From Firmicutes bacterium CAG:194 (lineage in GTDB: Bacteria > Bacillota > Clostridia > Lachnospirales > Lachnospiraceae), in assembly GCA_000432915.1 (NCBI GenBank), contig HF995226.1:10497-37818 (forward strand): DNA of 27,322 nt, read 5' to 3'. Numbering within the stretch: position 1 is the first letter of the stretch; each line of letters starts with the position of its first letter. Shown here one piece after another: positions 1 to 7,825 of this stretch. Under the pieces are notes generated by a model that did not search any database, had not been told where the DNA came from, and saw nothing but the letters and a program-made list of their open reading frames with translations. Made by a program: the position numbers and the translations under genes.

Positions 1-2
1 TG

Positions 3-1031
3 CTGAACCGAAGTCTGACCTATGAACCGGTGGTGACATTTCTGGCAGCACTCATTTCGATGGAACTGATCATCTATCTGGAAAAAGAGGTTGCCTTTTA
101 TGGGATCGTGGCGGTTTATGTGCTGGCGTGCTTTTTTGCACCAAGTCTGATCTTCTTTTTGCCGGTGCATATTTATGAATTTGTTTATAGAAAGAAGTGG
201 TGGGGCTGTCTTTCCTGTGCACTTTTTGTATACAGAATTTCCCTGTTTCATGGGGCTGGGCAGATTCTTTTGTGGATCATGACAGTTATGCTGGCAGTTC
301 TTTTGGCGGTCAGAACCGGGCAGCAGGTACAGGAGCATGCTGCTTTTTTAAAACTCCGGGACAGCAGTGTGGAAGAACAGGCAAAAATGAAGCAGCGTAA
401 TAAAGAGCTTTTGGAAAAACAGGACTATGAAATCAGAGTTGCGACATTGTCGGAGCGGAACAGGATCGCACGGGAGATCCATGATAATGTTGGACATATG
501 CTGTCACGCTGCATTTTGCAGCTTGGGGCACTCATGATGGTGCATAAGAAGGAAGAAACACTTTATGCACAGCTTTCGAGTGTGAATGCATCCTTAAATG
601 AAGCCATGAACAACATCCGTGAAAGTGTGCATGATCTGCATGATGAATCCGTAGATCTGAAACAGGCTGTTGTGGAAGCAACTTCCCAGATGCGTCAGAA
701 TTATGAGCTGCAGCTAGTATACGATATGTCCCCGCAGGTTCCGAGAAATGTGAAATATGCCATGATCGCCATTGTGAAGGAAGCCATGGCTAACATTGTA
801 AAACACTCCAATGCGACAAAGGTATCTGTTATGCTGCGTGAGCATCCGGGATTTTACCAGCTTCTGATAGAAGATAACGGAACGCAGATCCGCGAAAATA
901 AGCATGCGGGCATCGGGCTTACCAATATGCGGCAGAGAGTGGAGGCACTTGGCGGCAATATCCATTTCAGAACGGATGCGGGATTTGCCATTATAGTATC
1001 GATCAGAAAGGAAATGAAAGAATGCGGGTAA
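3..1031 (+). CDS. Sensor histidine kinase, NarL/LiaS type (5' end outside window)
   Basis: Membrane sensor kinase that autophosphorylates a histidine and passes the phosphate to the regulator encoded next. The frame is open to the left edge, so the N-terminus is missing; a GTG at 30 is only an internal candidate start. Seen: about four hydrophobic segments up to roughly position 300, a charged coiled-coil linker (about 340-450), then the HisKA_3 H-box EIHDNVGH with the phosphoacceptor His codon at 480-482. The HATPase_c domain follows, with an N-box (KEAMANIVKHSNA), the DNG motif and the G-box GIGLTNMRQR. The stop overlaps the next gene by 10 bases, which indicates translational coupling. The signal sensed cannot be told from sequence. 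Confidence 0.93.
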   Translation: MNRSLTYEPVVTFLAALISMELIIYLEKEVAFYGIVAVYVLACFFAPSLIFFLPVHIYEFVYRKKWWGCLSCALFVYRISLFHGAGQILLWIMTVMLAVLLAVRTGQQVQEHAAFLKLRDSSVEEQAKMKQRNKELLEKQDYEIRVATLSERNRIAREIHDNVGHMLSRCILQLGALMMVHKKEETLYAQLSSVNASLNEAMNNIRESVHDLHDESVDLKQAVVEATSQMRQNYELQLVYDMSPQVPRNVKYAMIAIVKEAMANIVKHSNATKVSVMLREHPGFYQLLIEDNGTQIRENKHAGIGLTNMRQRVEALGGNIHFRTDAGFAIIVSIRKEMKECG

Positions 1032-1645
1032 TTGTAGTTGATGATGATCAGCTCGTGGAGATGTCACTTACGACGATCCTCGGGTCGGATGAAGAAATAG
1101 AAGTAGTGGGCAGCGGTCATGATGGCTCGGAAGCTGTTGCGCTGTATCAGAAAGAAAAACCGGACGTTGTTCTGATGGATATCCAGATGCAGGAAATGAG
1201 CGGGCTTGCTGCGGCGGAAGAAATCCTTACCATGGATAAGGCGGCGAAGATTCTGCTTCTGACCACCTTTTCGGATGAGGAATATATTGTAAAGGCACTG
1301 GGGCTCGGCGTCAAAGGCTACATATTAAAGCAGGATTTTGAGGCGATCATTCCTGCACTGAAAGCGGTTTACGGCGGACAAAGTGTATTTGGTGGAGAGG
1401 TGGTATCCAAGATCCCGGCACTTACGGCTGCAAAGCATGATTTTTCCTATGCAGATTATGATATCGGAGAAAAGGAGCAGGAGATCATCGAGCAGGCAGC
1501 AATGGGAAAATCCAACCGGGAGATCGCACAGAGTCTCTTTTTGTCCGAAGGAACCGTCAGAAATTATATCAGCGCGATCCTGGAAAAGCTGTCCCTGCGC
1601 GATCGTACACAGCTTGTGGTGTTTTATTTCACGAAAATATGTTAG
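1022..1645 (+). CDS. Response regulator, NarL/FixJ (LuxR-HTH) family
   Basis: Cytoplasmic DNA-binding response regulator, partner of the kinase just upstream. It has 207 residues, the usual family size. The receiver domain (about 1-120) shows the acidic pocket VVDDD, phosphoacceptor Asp53 in VLMDIQM, the conserved Thr in LLLTTF and Lys in GYILK. The C-terminal LuxR-type helix-turn-helix (about 145-207) contains GKSNREIAQSLFLSEGTVRNY. The ATG at 1022 lies inside the kinase's last codons. The target genes are not shown; the neighbouring LysR/symporter unit need not be one. Confidence 0.95.
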   Translation: MRVIVVDDDQLVEMSLTTILGSDEEIEVVGSGHDGSEAVALYQKEKPDVVLMDIQMQEMSGLAAAEEILTMDKAAKILLLTTFSDEEYIVKALGLGVKGYILKQDFEAIIPALKAVYGGQSVFGGEVVSKIPALTAAKHDFSYADYDIGEKEQEIIEQAAMGKSNREIAQSLFLSEGTVRNYISAILEKLSLRDRTQLVVFYFTKIC

Positions 1646-1659
1646 AAAAGAGGAACGTT

Positions 1660-1782
1660 ATGTTTTACCCAAAAGACAATTCTTACAATGACATCCGGGA
1701 GAAGTCGCTAAACAGTTGGCTTTTGGAAATGGAGCAGCAGGTTACGCCTGCTGCTCTTTCAGGTAATCGATCACGCAGGTAA
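1660..1782 (+). CDS. Candidate 40-residue small ORF downstream of the two-component system
   Basis: An ATG at 1660 is preceded by AGAGGA at a usable distance and opens a 40-codon frame beginning MFYPKDNSYNDIREKSLNSW. It is on the same strand as the response regulator and 14 bases after its stop. The last third overlaps the hairpin at 1732-1756 and the antisense end of the LysR gene, so the C-terminal residues look non-coding. The first 27 residues are polar and coding-like. I do not recognise a family. It may be a small protein, a decayed gene start, or chance. Confidence 0.3.
   Translation: MFYPKDNSYNDIREKSLNSWLLEMEQQVTPAALSGNRSRR
1732..1756. terminator. Hairpin between response regulator and LysR gene
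   Basis: Perfect 10-bp stem (GAGCAGCAGG / CCTGCTGCTC) with a 5-base loop, followed by TTT on the plus strand. It sits at the convergent ends of the response regulator transcript and the LysR gene, and the LysR stop codon is in the loop. The T-tract is short, so termination strength is uncertain. Confidence 0.5.
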
Positions 1783-2626
1783 GCTCCGGGGAGATCCATT
1801 TATTGCGGTGGTACAGAAGCTGGCGCCAGATGCCCGGCGTAGGCATATCACTGACAGGCAGGCTGACAAGCCGTCCGTTTGCAAGATCTTCCTGTACGAC
1901 AAATTCCGGGAGATAGGAAATGCCGATATCCTGACGGAGCAGGCTGCAGATCAGCTGTGTATCGCCTGTTTCCATGGCAGGTGTTGTTTCGAGCCCTCTG
2001 GCAGCAAGGATCTCATCCAGAATCGCGCGATAACTCATATTTTTTTCTGTCAGAAGCAGTGGATAGTCGAGTAATTTCACGATATCCACTTTTTTTTCTT
2101 TCGCAAGTGGATGGCGGGGACTGGTGACAAAATGGATATTGACCGGTGCTTCCAGTGCTGTCATGTAATGATGGCTGTAAATACGGCGATCCAGTGTATA
2201 GACAATATCGACCTGATTTTGTCCCAGCATCTGGAACATATCATCCGTGCTGGCGGCGATCAGCTTCAGGCGGATTCCCGGATAGCGGTCGTGGAAGTCT
2301 TTGAAGTGGCTGTGGAACTGCCAGCTGGAGAGAGATTCTGCGATTGCGATCCTGACAATGCCTGCAGGCGCAGTATTGCCTGCAATATGACCGGCTTCTG
2401 CCCAAAGCCGCAGGATCTGGTGCGCAAGCGGAAGCAGCTTCTGTCCTTCGTTCGTCAATGTAACCGTATGACTGATCCGTTCAAACAGTGGAATTCCCAG
2501 CTCGTTTTCGAGCTGCTTGATCTGAAAGGAAACGGTGGACTGTGTAAAGCCCAGCCGCTGTGCAGCCTGTGTAAAGCTTTTCAGTTCGTTGACCATGACA
2601 AATGTTTCCAAATTTTTAATATCCAT
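1742..2626 (-). CDS. LysR-family transcriptional regulator
   Basis: DNA-binding regulator of 294 residues, typical for the family. The start at 2626 (MDIKNLETFVMV) is chosen over the longer frame because AAGGGA lies just upstream and LysR proteins normally begin like this. N-terminal winged HTH (about 1-60) contains SFTQAAQRLGFTQSTVSFQIKQLENELG. The rest is a substrate-binding co-inducer domain (about 90-290). It is transcribed divergently from the SNF symporter, the classic arrangement for a LysR protein controlling its neighbour. Dyads in the shared region could be its binding sites. The effector is unknown, possibly the symporter's amino acid or amine substrate. Confidence 0.93.
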   Translation of the reverse strand: MDIKNLETFVMVNELKSFTQAAQRLGFTQSTVSFQIKQLENELGIPLFERISHTVTLTNEGQKLLPLAHQILRLWAEAGHIAGNTAPAGIVRIAIAESLSSWQFHSHFKDFHDRYPGIRLKLIAASTDDMFQMLGQNQVDIVYTLDRRIYSHHYMTALEAPVNIHFVTSPRHPLAKEKKVDIVKLLDYPLLLTEKNMSYRAILDEILAARGLETTPAMETGDTQLICSLLRQDIGISYLPEFVVQEDLANGRLVSLPVSDMPTPGIWRQLLYHRNKWISPELTCVIDYLKEQQA

Positions 2627-2649
2627 TGAAAGATCCCTTTCTGCATTGT

Positions 2650-2666
2650 TATCGACAAATTCGATA
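2650..2666. promoter_or_regulatory. Dyad near LysR start, candidate autoregulatory site
   Basis: Inverted repeat TATCGA-CAAAT-TCGATA, a perfect 6-bp dyad with a 5-base spacer. It contains a T-N11-A arrangement typical of LysR boxes and ends 24 bases upstream of the LysR start codon. Binding by the encoded LysR protein is inferred. Confidence 0.5.
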
Positions 2667-2678
2667 GATGCTATGAAA

Positions 2679-2699
2679 ATCATTTGTTATACAAATGAT
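2679..2699. promoter_or_regulatory. Dyad in divergent promoter region
   Basis: Perfect inverted repeat ATCATTTG-TTATA-CAAATGAT (8-bp arms, 5-base spacer) midway between the divergent LysR and symporter genes. It immediately precedes a second dyad and a plus-strand -10 element. It is a good candidate for the main LysR recognition site. Confidence 0.55.
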
Positions 2700-2716
2700 A
2701 ATACAAATTGTATAAT
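2688..2716 (+). promoter_or_regulatory. Candidate promoter of the symporter gene, overlapping a third dyad
   Basis: A perfect TATAAT at 2711-2716 has a TATACA at 2688-2693, spaced 17 bases, as a possible -35. The dyad ATACAA-A-TTGTAT (2701-2713) overlaps the -10, and the -35 falls inside the upstream dyad at 2679-2699. A regulator bound there would directly affect polymerase access. Confidence 0.5.
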
Positions 2717-2795
2717 AAACAACGCAGAAAAACAAGCTATGGTTTGGAAAGACAGAGCATGGCAGCAAAAGAATAGTGAGATAGGAAAAAATTTT

Positions 2796-4130
2796 ATGGA
2801 AAACAGAGAAAGACTGGGGAGCAGACTGGGGTTTATCATGCTCTCCGCAGGCTGTGCGATCGGGTGCGGCAATGTATGGAAATTCCCGTGGATGTGCGGA
2901 CAAAACGGAGGAGGCAGCTTTATGCTGCTTTATATCATCTGCCTGCTGGTGCTGGGACTGCCTGCAATGGTCATGGAACTTTCGGTCGGAAGGGCAGCGC
3001 AGACAAGTCCGCTTTATATGTACGGAAAGCTGTCCGGTAAGAAAAAATGGAATATACTCGGCGGCATCTGCCTGATCGGCAATTTTTCCATTATGGCATT
3101 TTATACGGTTGTTTCAGGATGGATGCTTTATTATTTTGTAAAATTCCTGACAGGACAGAATCAGGAGTTTGGTTTTGAACAGATGATACAAAGCCCTGCC
3201 ATCAATGTGTTTTATCTGTTTCTGACAGTGCTGATAGCCTTTGTGATCCTAAGCTTCCACCTGCAGAAAGGACTGGAGCGGATCACAAAATATATGATGT
3301 CTGCTCTCATTGTGCTGATGCTTGTTCTGGCGGTACACAGTGTGACCTTAAAGGGCGCGGGACAGGGGCTGTCTTTTTATCTGATCCCTGATTTTTCCAA
3401 GATCAACGGTTCTGTTATCGTAGGTGCGATGAACCAGGCGTTTTTTACGCTGTCTGTCGGAATGGGCGGTATGGCGATTTTTGGCAGTTATATTGAAAAA
3501 GACCGTTCTTTGATGGGAGAATCCATTCATATTATCGTACTGGATACACTTGTGGCGGTCATAGCGGGAATCATTATATTTCCGGCCTGTTTTACATATG
3601 GACTCGAAGTGAAAGCGGGACCGAGCCTTTTGTTTGATACGATGGCGACTGTATTTAATAACATGGCAGGCGGACGCTGGTGGGGCACATTGTTTTTCCT
3701 GTTTATGGTATTTGCGGCGTTGTCAACAGTGCTGGGGGTGTGCGAAAATCTGCTGGCAATGGTAAGAGAATATACCGGCTGGTCCAGACCGAAGGGCTGT
3801 GTTGCCTGCGGGACAGTGATTTTCCTTGCAGCACTGACGACAGCACTCGGCTACAGCGTATTTCATTTTCAGCCGTTTGCCAAAGGAACTGCATGGCTGG
3901 ATTTCTGGGACTTTATTGTATCAAACAATGTACTGCCACTGGGCTCTTTGATGCTGGCGGTATTCTGCTGCTATAAGATTGGTTGGGGTTGGGACCGGTT
4001 CCTTATGGAAGCAAATGAAGGAAAAGGTATGAAGGTAAAGAAATGGATGCGGCCAGTTTTTCAGTATTTGTTACCGCTTGTAATCCTGTTTATCTATATT
4101 TACGGTATGATCACTTTTCAGTGGAAGTAA
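2796..4130 (+). CDS. Sodium:neurotransmitter symporter (SNF) family transporter
   Basis: Secondary transporter of the LeuT/SLC6 fold that imports amino acids or related amines with Na+. The start at 2796 (MENRERLGSRLG) has AGGAAA upstream and matches where family members begin; the longer frame runs antisense through the LysR gene. It has 444 residues, like the shorter bacterial members (MhsT, Tyt1) with about 11 membrane segments. TM1 carries the family signature in a cysteine-rich form, GCGNVWKFPWMCGQNGGGSF. A second conserved stretch, NQAFFTLSVGMGGMAIFGSY, fits TM6-TM7. It is divergent from the LysR gene and followed by a terminator, so probably monocistronic. The substrate is not deducible. 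Confidence 0.93.
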   Translation: MENRERLGSRLGFIMLSAGCAIGCGNVWKFPWMCGQNGGGSFMLLYIICLLVLGLPAMVMELSVGRAAQTSPLYMYGKLSGKKKWNILGGICLIGNFSIMAFYTVVSGWMLYYFVKFLTGQNQEFGFEQMIQSPAINVFYLFLTVLIAFVILSFHLQKGLERITKYMMSALIVLMLVLAVHSVTLKGAGQGLSFYLIPDFSKINGSVIVGAMNQAFFTLSVGMGGMAIFGSYIEKDRSLMGESIHIIVLDTLVAVIAGIIIFPACFTYGLEVKAGPSLLFDTMATVFNNMAGGRWWGTLFFLFMVFAALSTVLGVCENLLAMVREYTGWSRPKGCVACGTVIFLAALTTALGYSVFHFQPFAKGTAWLDFWDFIVSNNVLPLGSLMLAVFCCYKIGWGWDRFLMEANEGKGMKVKKWMRPVFQYLLPLVILFIYIYGMITFQWK

Positions 4131-4194
4131 TTAAAATCTAAAGCTGTGTTTAAAAAGTAAAAAAGATACGTGCGAAGAGAAGAATAGCATGATA

Positions 4195-4240
4195 AGAAGG
4201 CGCCTGTTGATAAAAAATATCAATAGACGCCTTCTTTGTT
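4195..4240 (+). terminator. Intrinsic terminator after the symporter gene
   Basis: Long hairpin with arms starting GAAGGCG and ending CGCCTTC, about 17 bp with two imperfect pairs and an A-rich loop, followed by TTTGTT. It ends the symporter transcript just before the ABC transporter promoter. Confidence 0.75.
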
Positions 4241-4266
4241 GTAAATAGAAACAAGTATGCTATACT
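4239..4266 (+). promoter_or_regulatory. Promoter of the ABC transporter operon
   Basis: TTGTAA (4239-4244), 16-base spacer, TATACT (4261-4266), with an extended -10 TG at 4258-4259. It lies directly after the upstream terminator and about 70 bases before the ATPase start. Confidence 0.55.
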
Positions 4267-4333
4267 GATTTTGAAATTAGGCGCAACTAACCATGGGCAG
4301 AAGTGCATTCTGGCATGTAGAAATGAGGAGATT

Positions 4334-5050
4334 ATGGCAATAGAAGAGAAGAAATTTTTAGAAATTGTAGACTTGAAAAAAGGATTTGGAAGCGGAGAAA
4401 CAAGGCAGGAGGTTTTGCGGGGGATGAACTTTTCCGTTGCGAAGGGAGAATTCTGTGTATTACTCGGGCCTTCCGGTTCCGGAAAGTCTACCCTGTTAAA
4501 TATTCTCGGAGGTATTGATAATGCAGATTCCGGATACATAAGTATAGACGGAGATAAGCTGGAAGACATGGGCGAGAAAAGACTGACGATGTACCGCAGG
4601 AAACATCTGGGCTATGTGTTCCAGCTTTATAATTTGATCGCAAACCTGAATGTGAAAGAAAACATAGAGGTGGGTGCTTATCTTTCCGACAACCCGCTGG
4701 ATATAGATGATCTTTTGCATACGCTGGGACTGTATGAGCATCGGTATAAGCTGCCAAACCAGCTTTCAGGTGGACAACAGCAGCGCGTTTCCATCGGCCG
4801 TGCGATCGTAAAGAACCCGGATATCCTGCTTTGTGATGAACCGACGGGAGCACTTGACTACAATACATCAAAAGAAATATTGAAGCTGATCGAGGATGTC
4901 AATCAGAAATATGGCAATACGATCATTATGGTAACGCATAACGAAGCGATCAAAAACATGGCAGACCATGTGATCAAACTGCGTGATGGTATGGTACGAC
5001 ATAATGATATTAATACAAATAAGATTTCCGCACAGGATCTGGAATGGTAA
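4334..5050 (+). CDS. ABC transporter ATP-binding protein (MacB/LolD-like)
   Basis: ATPase subunit of an FtsX-type ABC exporter or mechanotransmitter. The start at 4334 (MAIEEKK) follows GAGGAG; the upstream in-frame ATG has no site and lies in the leader. It has 238 residues. Seen: Walker A GPSGSGKST (45-53), Q-loop region VFQLYNLIANLNV, signature LSGGQQQR (144-151), Walker B LLCDEPTG with Asp168 and Glu169, and the switch His in MVTHNE. The permease gene follows after 13 bases, so the two form an operon. No dedicated two-component genes flank it, unlike typical bacitracin-type systems. Confidence 0.95.
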   Translation: MAIEEKKFLEIVDLKKGFGSGETRQEVLRGMNFSVAKGEFCVLLGPSGSGKSTLLNILGGIDNADSGYISIDGDKLEDMGEKRLTMYRRKHLGYVFQLYNLIANLNVKENIEVGAYLSDNPLDIDDLLHTLGLYEHRYKLPNQLSGGQQQRVSIGRAIVKNPDILLCDEPTGALDYNTSKEILKLIEDVNQKYGNTIIMVTHNEAIKNMADHVIKLRDGMVRHNDINTNKISAQDLEW

Positions 5051-5063
5051 GGGGTGTGGAAAG

Positions 5064-7670
5064 ATGAGGAAGAAAAGAAACAAAAATCCCCTGATCAAAA
5101 GAATTTTGCGGGAGCTTTCCGGTGACTGGAAGAAATATCTGGTAGTGGCACTTTTCCTGATCCTGACGATCGGCTTTGTATCCGGTATGTATGTGGCAAA
5201 CGGCAGTATGCTGAAAGCGGCAGAGGACGGAAAAACAAAGTATAAGCTGGAGGACGGTCATTTTGAACTGCAGAAAAAGGCGGATGCGGAGCTTCTTGCA
5301 GCGATCGGAACAGGGGAGAAGGCAGATGTAAAGCAGTATTATCTGGATAAAGCAACGAAAGAACTGGATGAAAAATTCGAGAAAGAATTTGCAGAGAAGT
5401 TTGATGCGCAGATGGTGGAAAAAATGTCACCGGAGATGCTGGAGGCTGCAAAACAGACAGATGCTTATCAGACAGCCTATGATGAGGCATACCGGGAAGC
5501 ATACGAGAAAGCACTTGGGGAGATCAATGATAAGATTGATGACGAATATGCGGAAGCGGAAGAAAAGTATGAACTGAACGATCCGGATTTTCAGGCGGTA
5601 AAGACGAAGGTTCACGAAAATTTTTACCGGAATGAGGAGGAAGACTATAACAATGACGGGGAAACGGATGGAACCATCCGCGTTTATGCCAAAACGGATG
5701 CAGTCAACGAGGCATGCATTCTGGACGGAAAGCTTCCGGAGCAGGCAGATGAAATTGCCATCGACCGTATGCATGCGGATAATGTCGGCATAAAGGTGGG
5801 AGATACTGTTTCCGTATCCGGAAAGAAATTTCGTGTAACAGGTCTGATCGCATATGTAAATTATGCAACACTGCATGAAAAGGCAACAGATTTTATGTTT
5901 GATGCGTTGAAATTTGATGTGGCTATGGTGACTGATGAGGGCTTTAACAGTTTACATAAAAAAGTGCATTTCGCTTATGCCTGGGTTTATGAAGAAAAGC
6001 CGGCGGATGATGTGGCAGCCAAGGAGCAGTCAGATGATTTCATGCGGGCACTTCTGACACAGACGGTCGTAGCGGACAATGAGATTGCGGACTATGTACC
6101 TGCTTATGCCAATCCGGCGGTCAACTTTGCAACAGAGGACATGGGATCGGATGAAGCAATGGGTGGTGTCCTTTTGTATATTCTGATCGGTATTATCGCT
6201 TTCATCTTTGCAATTACAATCAACAACACGATCGTAAAGGAGGCTTCCGCGATCGGAACACTGCGGGCATCGGGGTATACAAGAGGAGAACTCATCAGAC
6301 ATTATCTTTCCATGCCTGTGATCGTCACGCTGTTTGCGGCTGTGATCGGAAATGTCCTTGGCTATACGGTATTTAAAAAGGTAGTTGTTTCCATGTATTA
6401 TAACAGTTACAGTCTGCCGACTTATGAAACGATCTGGAATGCGGAGGCATTTGTAAAAACTACGCTGATACCGGTCATTTTGATGCTGGTTGTGAATCTG
6501 CTCATTATTACAAAAATGATGCATCATACGCCGCTGCAGTTTTTGCGCCATGATCTGAAGAAAAGCAAGCGGAAGAAAGCAATGAGGCTGCCACGCTGGA
6601 GCTTCTTAAACAGATTCCGTCTGCGTATTTTGTTCCAGAATATTCCTAATTATCTGGTTCTGTTTGTGGGAATCTTCTTTATTATGGTATTACTTGCCAT
6701 GGCGGTCGGTATGCCAAGTACCCTGCAATATTATAAGGATAACGCCGAAAGCATGATGTTTGCAAAATATCAGTATGTGCTGTCCGATTATGAGGACGAG
6801 GATGGCAATACGGTCACGACAGACAATGCGGATGCGGAGAAGTTTGATATGACATCTTTGCAGAAGAAAAGTGATGCTTTTGATGAAGAAGTATCCGTTT
6901 ATGGCATCGAAAATGACAGCCGATATGTGCAGATCGACGGACTTTCTGCCCTGAAAGAGGGAGAGGTTTATATCGCAAAGCCATTCAGTGAAAAGTATCA
7001 CCTGACCAAAGGCGATACAGTAACGCTGGATGAGAAATATGAAAACAAACAGTATACATTCAAAGTGGCGGGCATTTATGAAAAGTGTCAGAGCATTGCG
7101 GTATTTATGCCGATTGGGCAGTTTGGTAAGGTATTTGCCCTGAAGGATGGACAGTTTGGCGGCTTCCTTTCCGATACCGAGATCACGGATCTGGAGGAAG
7201 ATAATGTTGCAACGGTGATCACGATCCGGGATATCACAAAGATGTGTGACCAGCTCGATCATTCCATGGGAAATTATATGACCTATTTCCAATATTTGTG
7301 CATCCTGCTTTCTATTGTTATGATCTACCTTCTGACAAAGCTGATCATTGAGAAAAATGAAAATGCCATTTCCATGACAAAGATATTGGGATACAAAAAC
7401 AGCGAAATAGCAGGGCTTTATCTGATGGCGACTACAATTGCAGTGCTGCTTATTGATGTGGTTACCGTCTTTCTGGGCGAGAAAGTGATCGTTTATGTAT
7501 GGGCGGCCATGATGACTTCTTACAGCGGATGGTTTACCTTTATGGTGGAACCGGCCGGATATCTCAAGATGTTTGCGTTTGTCCTGATCGGATATCTGAT
7601 CGTTATGTGTTTTGATTTTAACCGGATCCGGAAGATCCCGATGGACGAAGCACTGAAAAATGTGGAATAA
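5064..7670 (+). CDS. FtsX-family ABC transporter permease with large extracellular domains
   Basis: Membrane subunit partnering the ATPase upstream. The start at 5064 (MRKKRNKNPL) is positively charged and just after the ATPase stop. It has 868 residues with two FtsX-type halves. TM1 is near residues 28-50, followed by an extracellular domain of about 320 residues. That domain includes an acidic, helix-rich stretch (about 95-180) with strong coiled-coil character. A three-segment FtsX block follows (about 370-500), then a second TM (about 530-555), a smaller outer domain, and a final three-segment FtsX block near the C-terminus. This fits the MacB-like duplicated permeases of Gram-positives. 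Substrate and role (peptide export, envelope sensing) are unknown. Confidence 0.9.
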   Translation: MRKKRNKNPLIKRILRELSGDWKKYLVVALFLILTIGFVSGMYVANGSMLKAAEDGKTKYKLEDGHFELQKKADAELLAAIGTGEKADVKQYYLDKATKELDEKFEKEFAEKFDAQMVEKMSPEMLEAAKQTDAYQTAYDEAYREAYEKALGEINDKIDDEYAEAEEKYELNDPDFQAVKTKVHENFYRNEEEDYNNDGETDGTIRVYAKTDAVNEACILDGKLPEQADEIAIDRMHADNVGIKVGDTVSVSGKKFRVTGLIAYVNYATLHEKATDFMFDALKFDVAMVTDEGFNSLHKKVHFAYAWVYEEKPADDVAAKEQSDDFMRALLTQTVVADNEIADYVPAYANPAVNFATEDMGSDEAMGGVLLYILIGIIAFIFAITINNTIVKEASAIGTLRASGYTRGELIRHYLSMPVIVTLFAAVIGNVLGYTVFKKVVVSMYYNSYSLPTYETIWNAEAFVKTTLIPVILMLVVNLLIITKMMHHTPLQFLRHDLKKSKRKKAMRLPRWSFLNRFRLRILFQNIPNYLVLFVGIFFIMVLLAMAVGMPSTLQYYKDNAESMMFAKYQYVLSDYEDEDGNTVTTDNADAEKFDMTSLQKKSDAFDEEVSVYGIENDSRYVQIDGLSALKEGEVYIAKPFSEKYHLTKGDTVTLDEKYENKQYTFKVAGIYEKCQSIAVFMPIGQFGKVFALKDGQFGGFLSDTEITDLEEDNVATVITIRDITKMCDQLDHSMGNYMTYFQYLCILLSIVMIYLLTKLIIEKNENAISMTKILGYKNSEIAGLYLMATTIAVLLIDVVTVFLGEKVIVYVWAAMMTSYSGWFTFMVEPAGYLKMFAFVLIGYLIVMCFDFNRIRKIPMDEALKNVE

Positions 7671-7683
7671 GAATCAAGATTTG

Positions 7684-7715
7684 CAAAATCCGGAATTGTA
7701 AAATTCCGGATTTTG
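7684..7715 (+). terminator. Hairpin terminator after the ABC permease
   Basis: Perfect 14-bp stem (CAAAATCCGGAATT with its complement) and a 4-base loop, 13 bases after the permease stop. The T-tract is inside the right arm rather than after it, so it may work as a bidirectional terminator or only stabilise the mRNA end. Confidence 0.6.
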
Positions 7716-7825
7716 TGGTTTCATAGAAGAAGAGCGTGTAAAATGCAGAATGTCTTTGTACCTTCAACAGACCAGAAGGATACAATCAGACAACAGGAAG
7801 AAAATTGAAAAAAGGAGACAGAAAA

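Noticed and set aside
7743..7808. 21-codon frame (MQNVFVPSTDQ) before the AAA+ gene, as a leader peptide
   Set aside because: No convincing ribosome binding site, and a weak promoter candidate overlaps its start. Nothing attenuator-like follows it.
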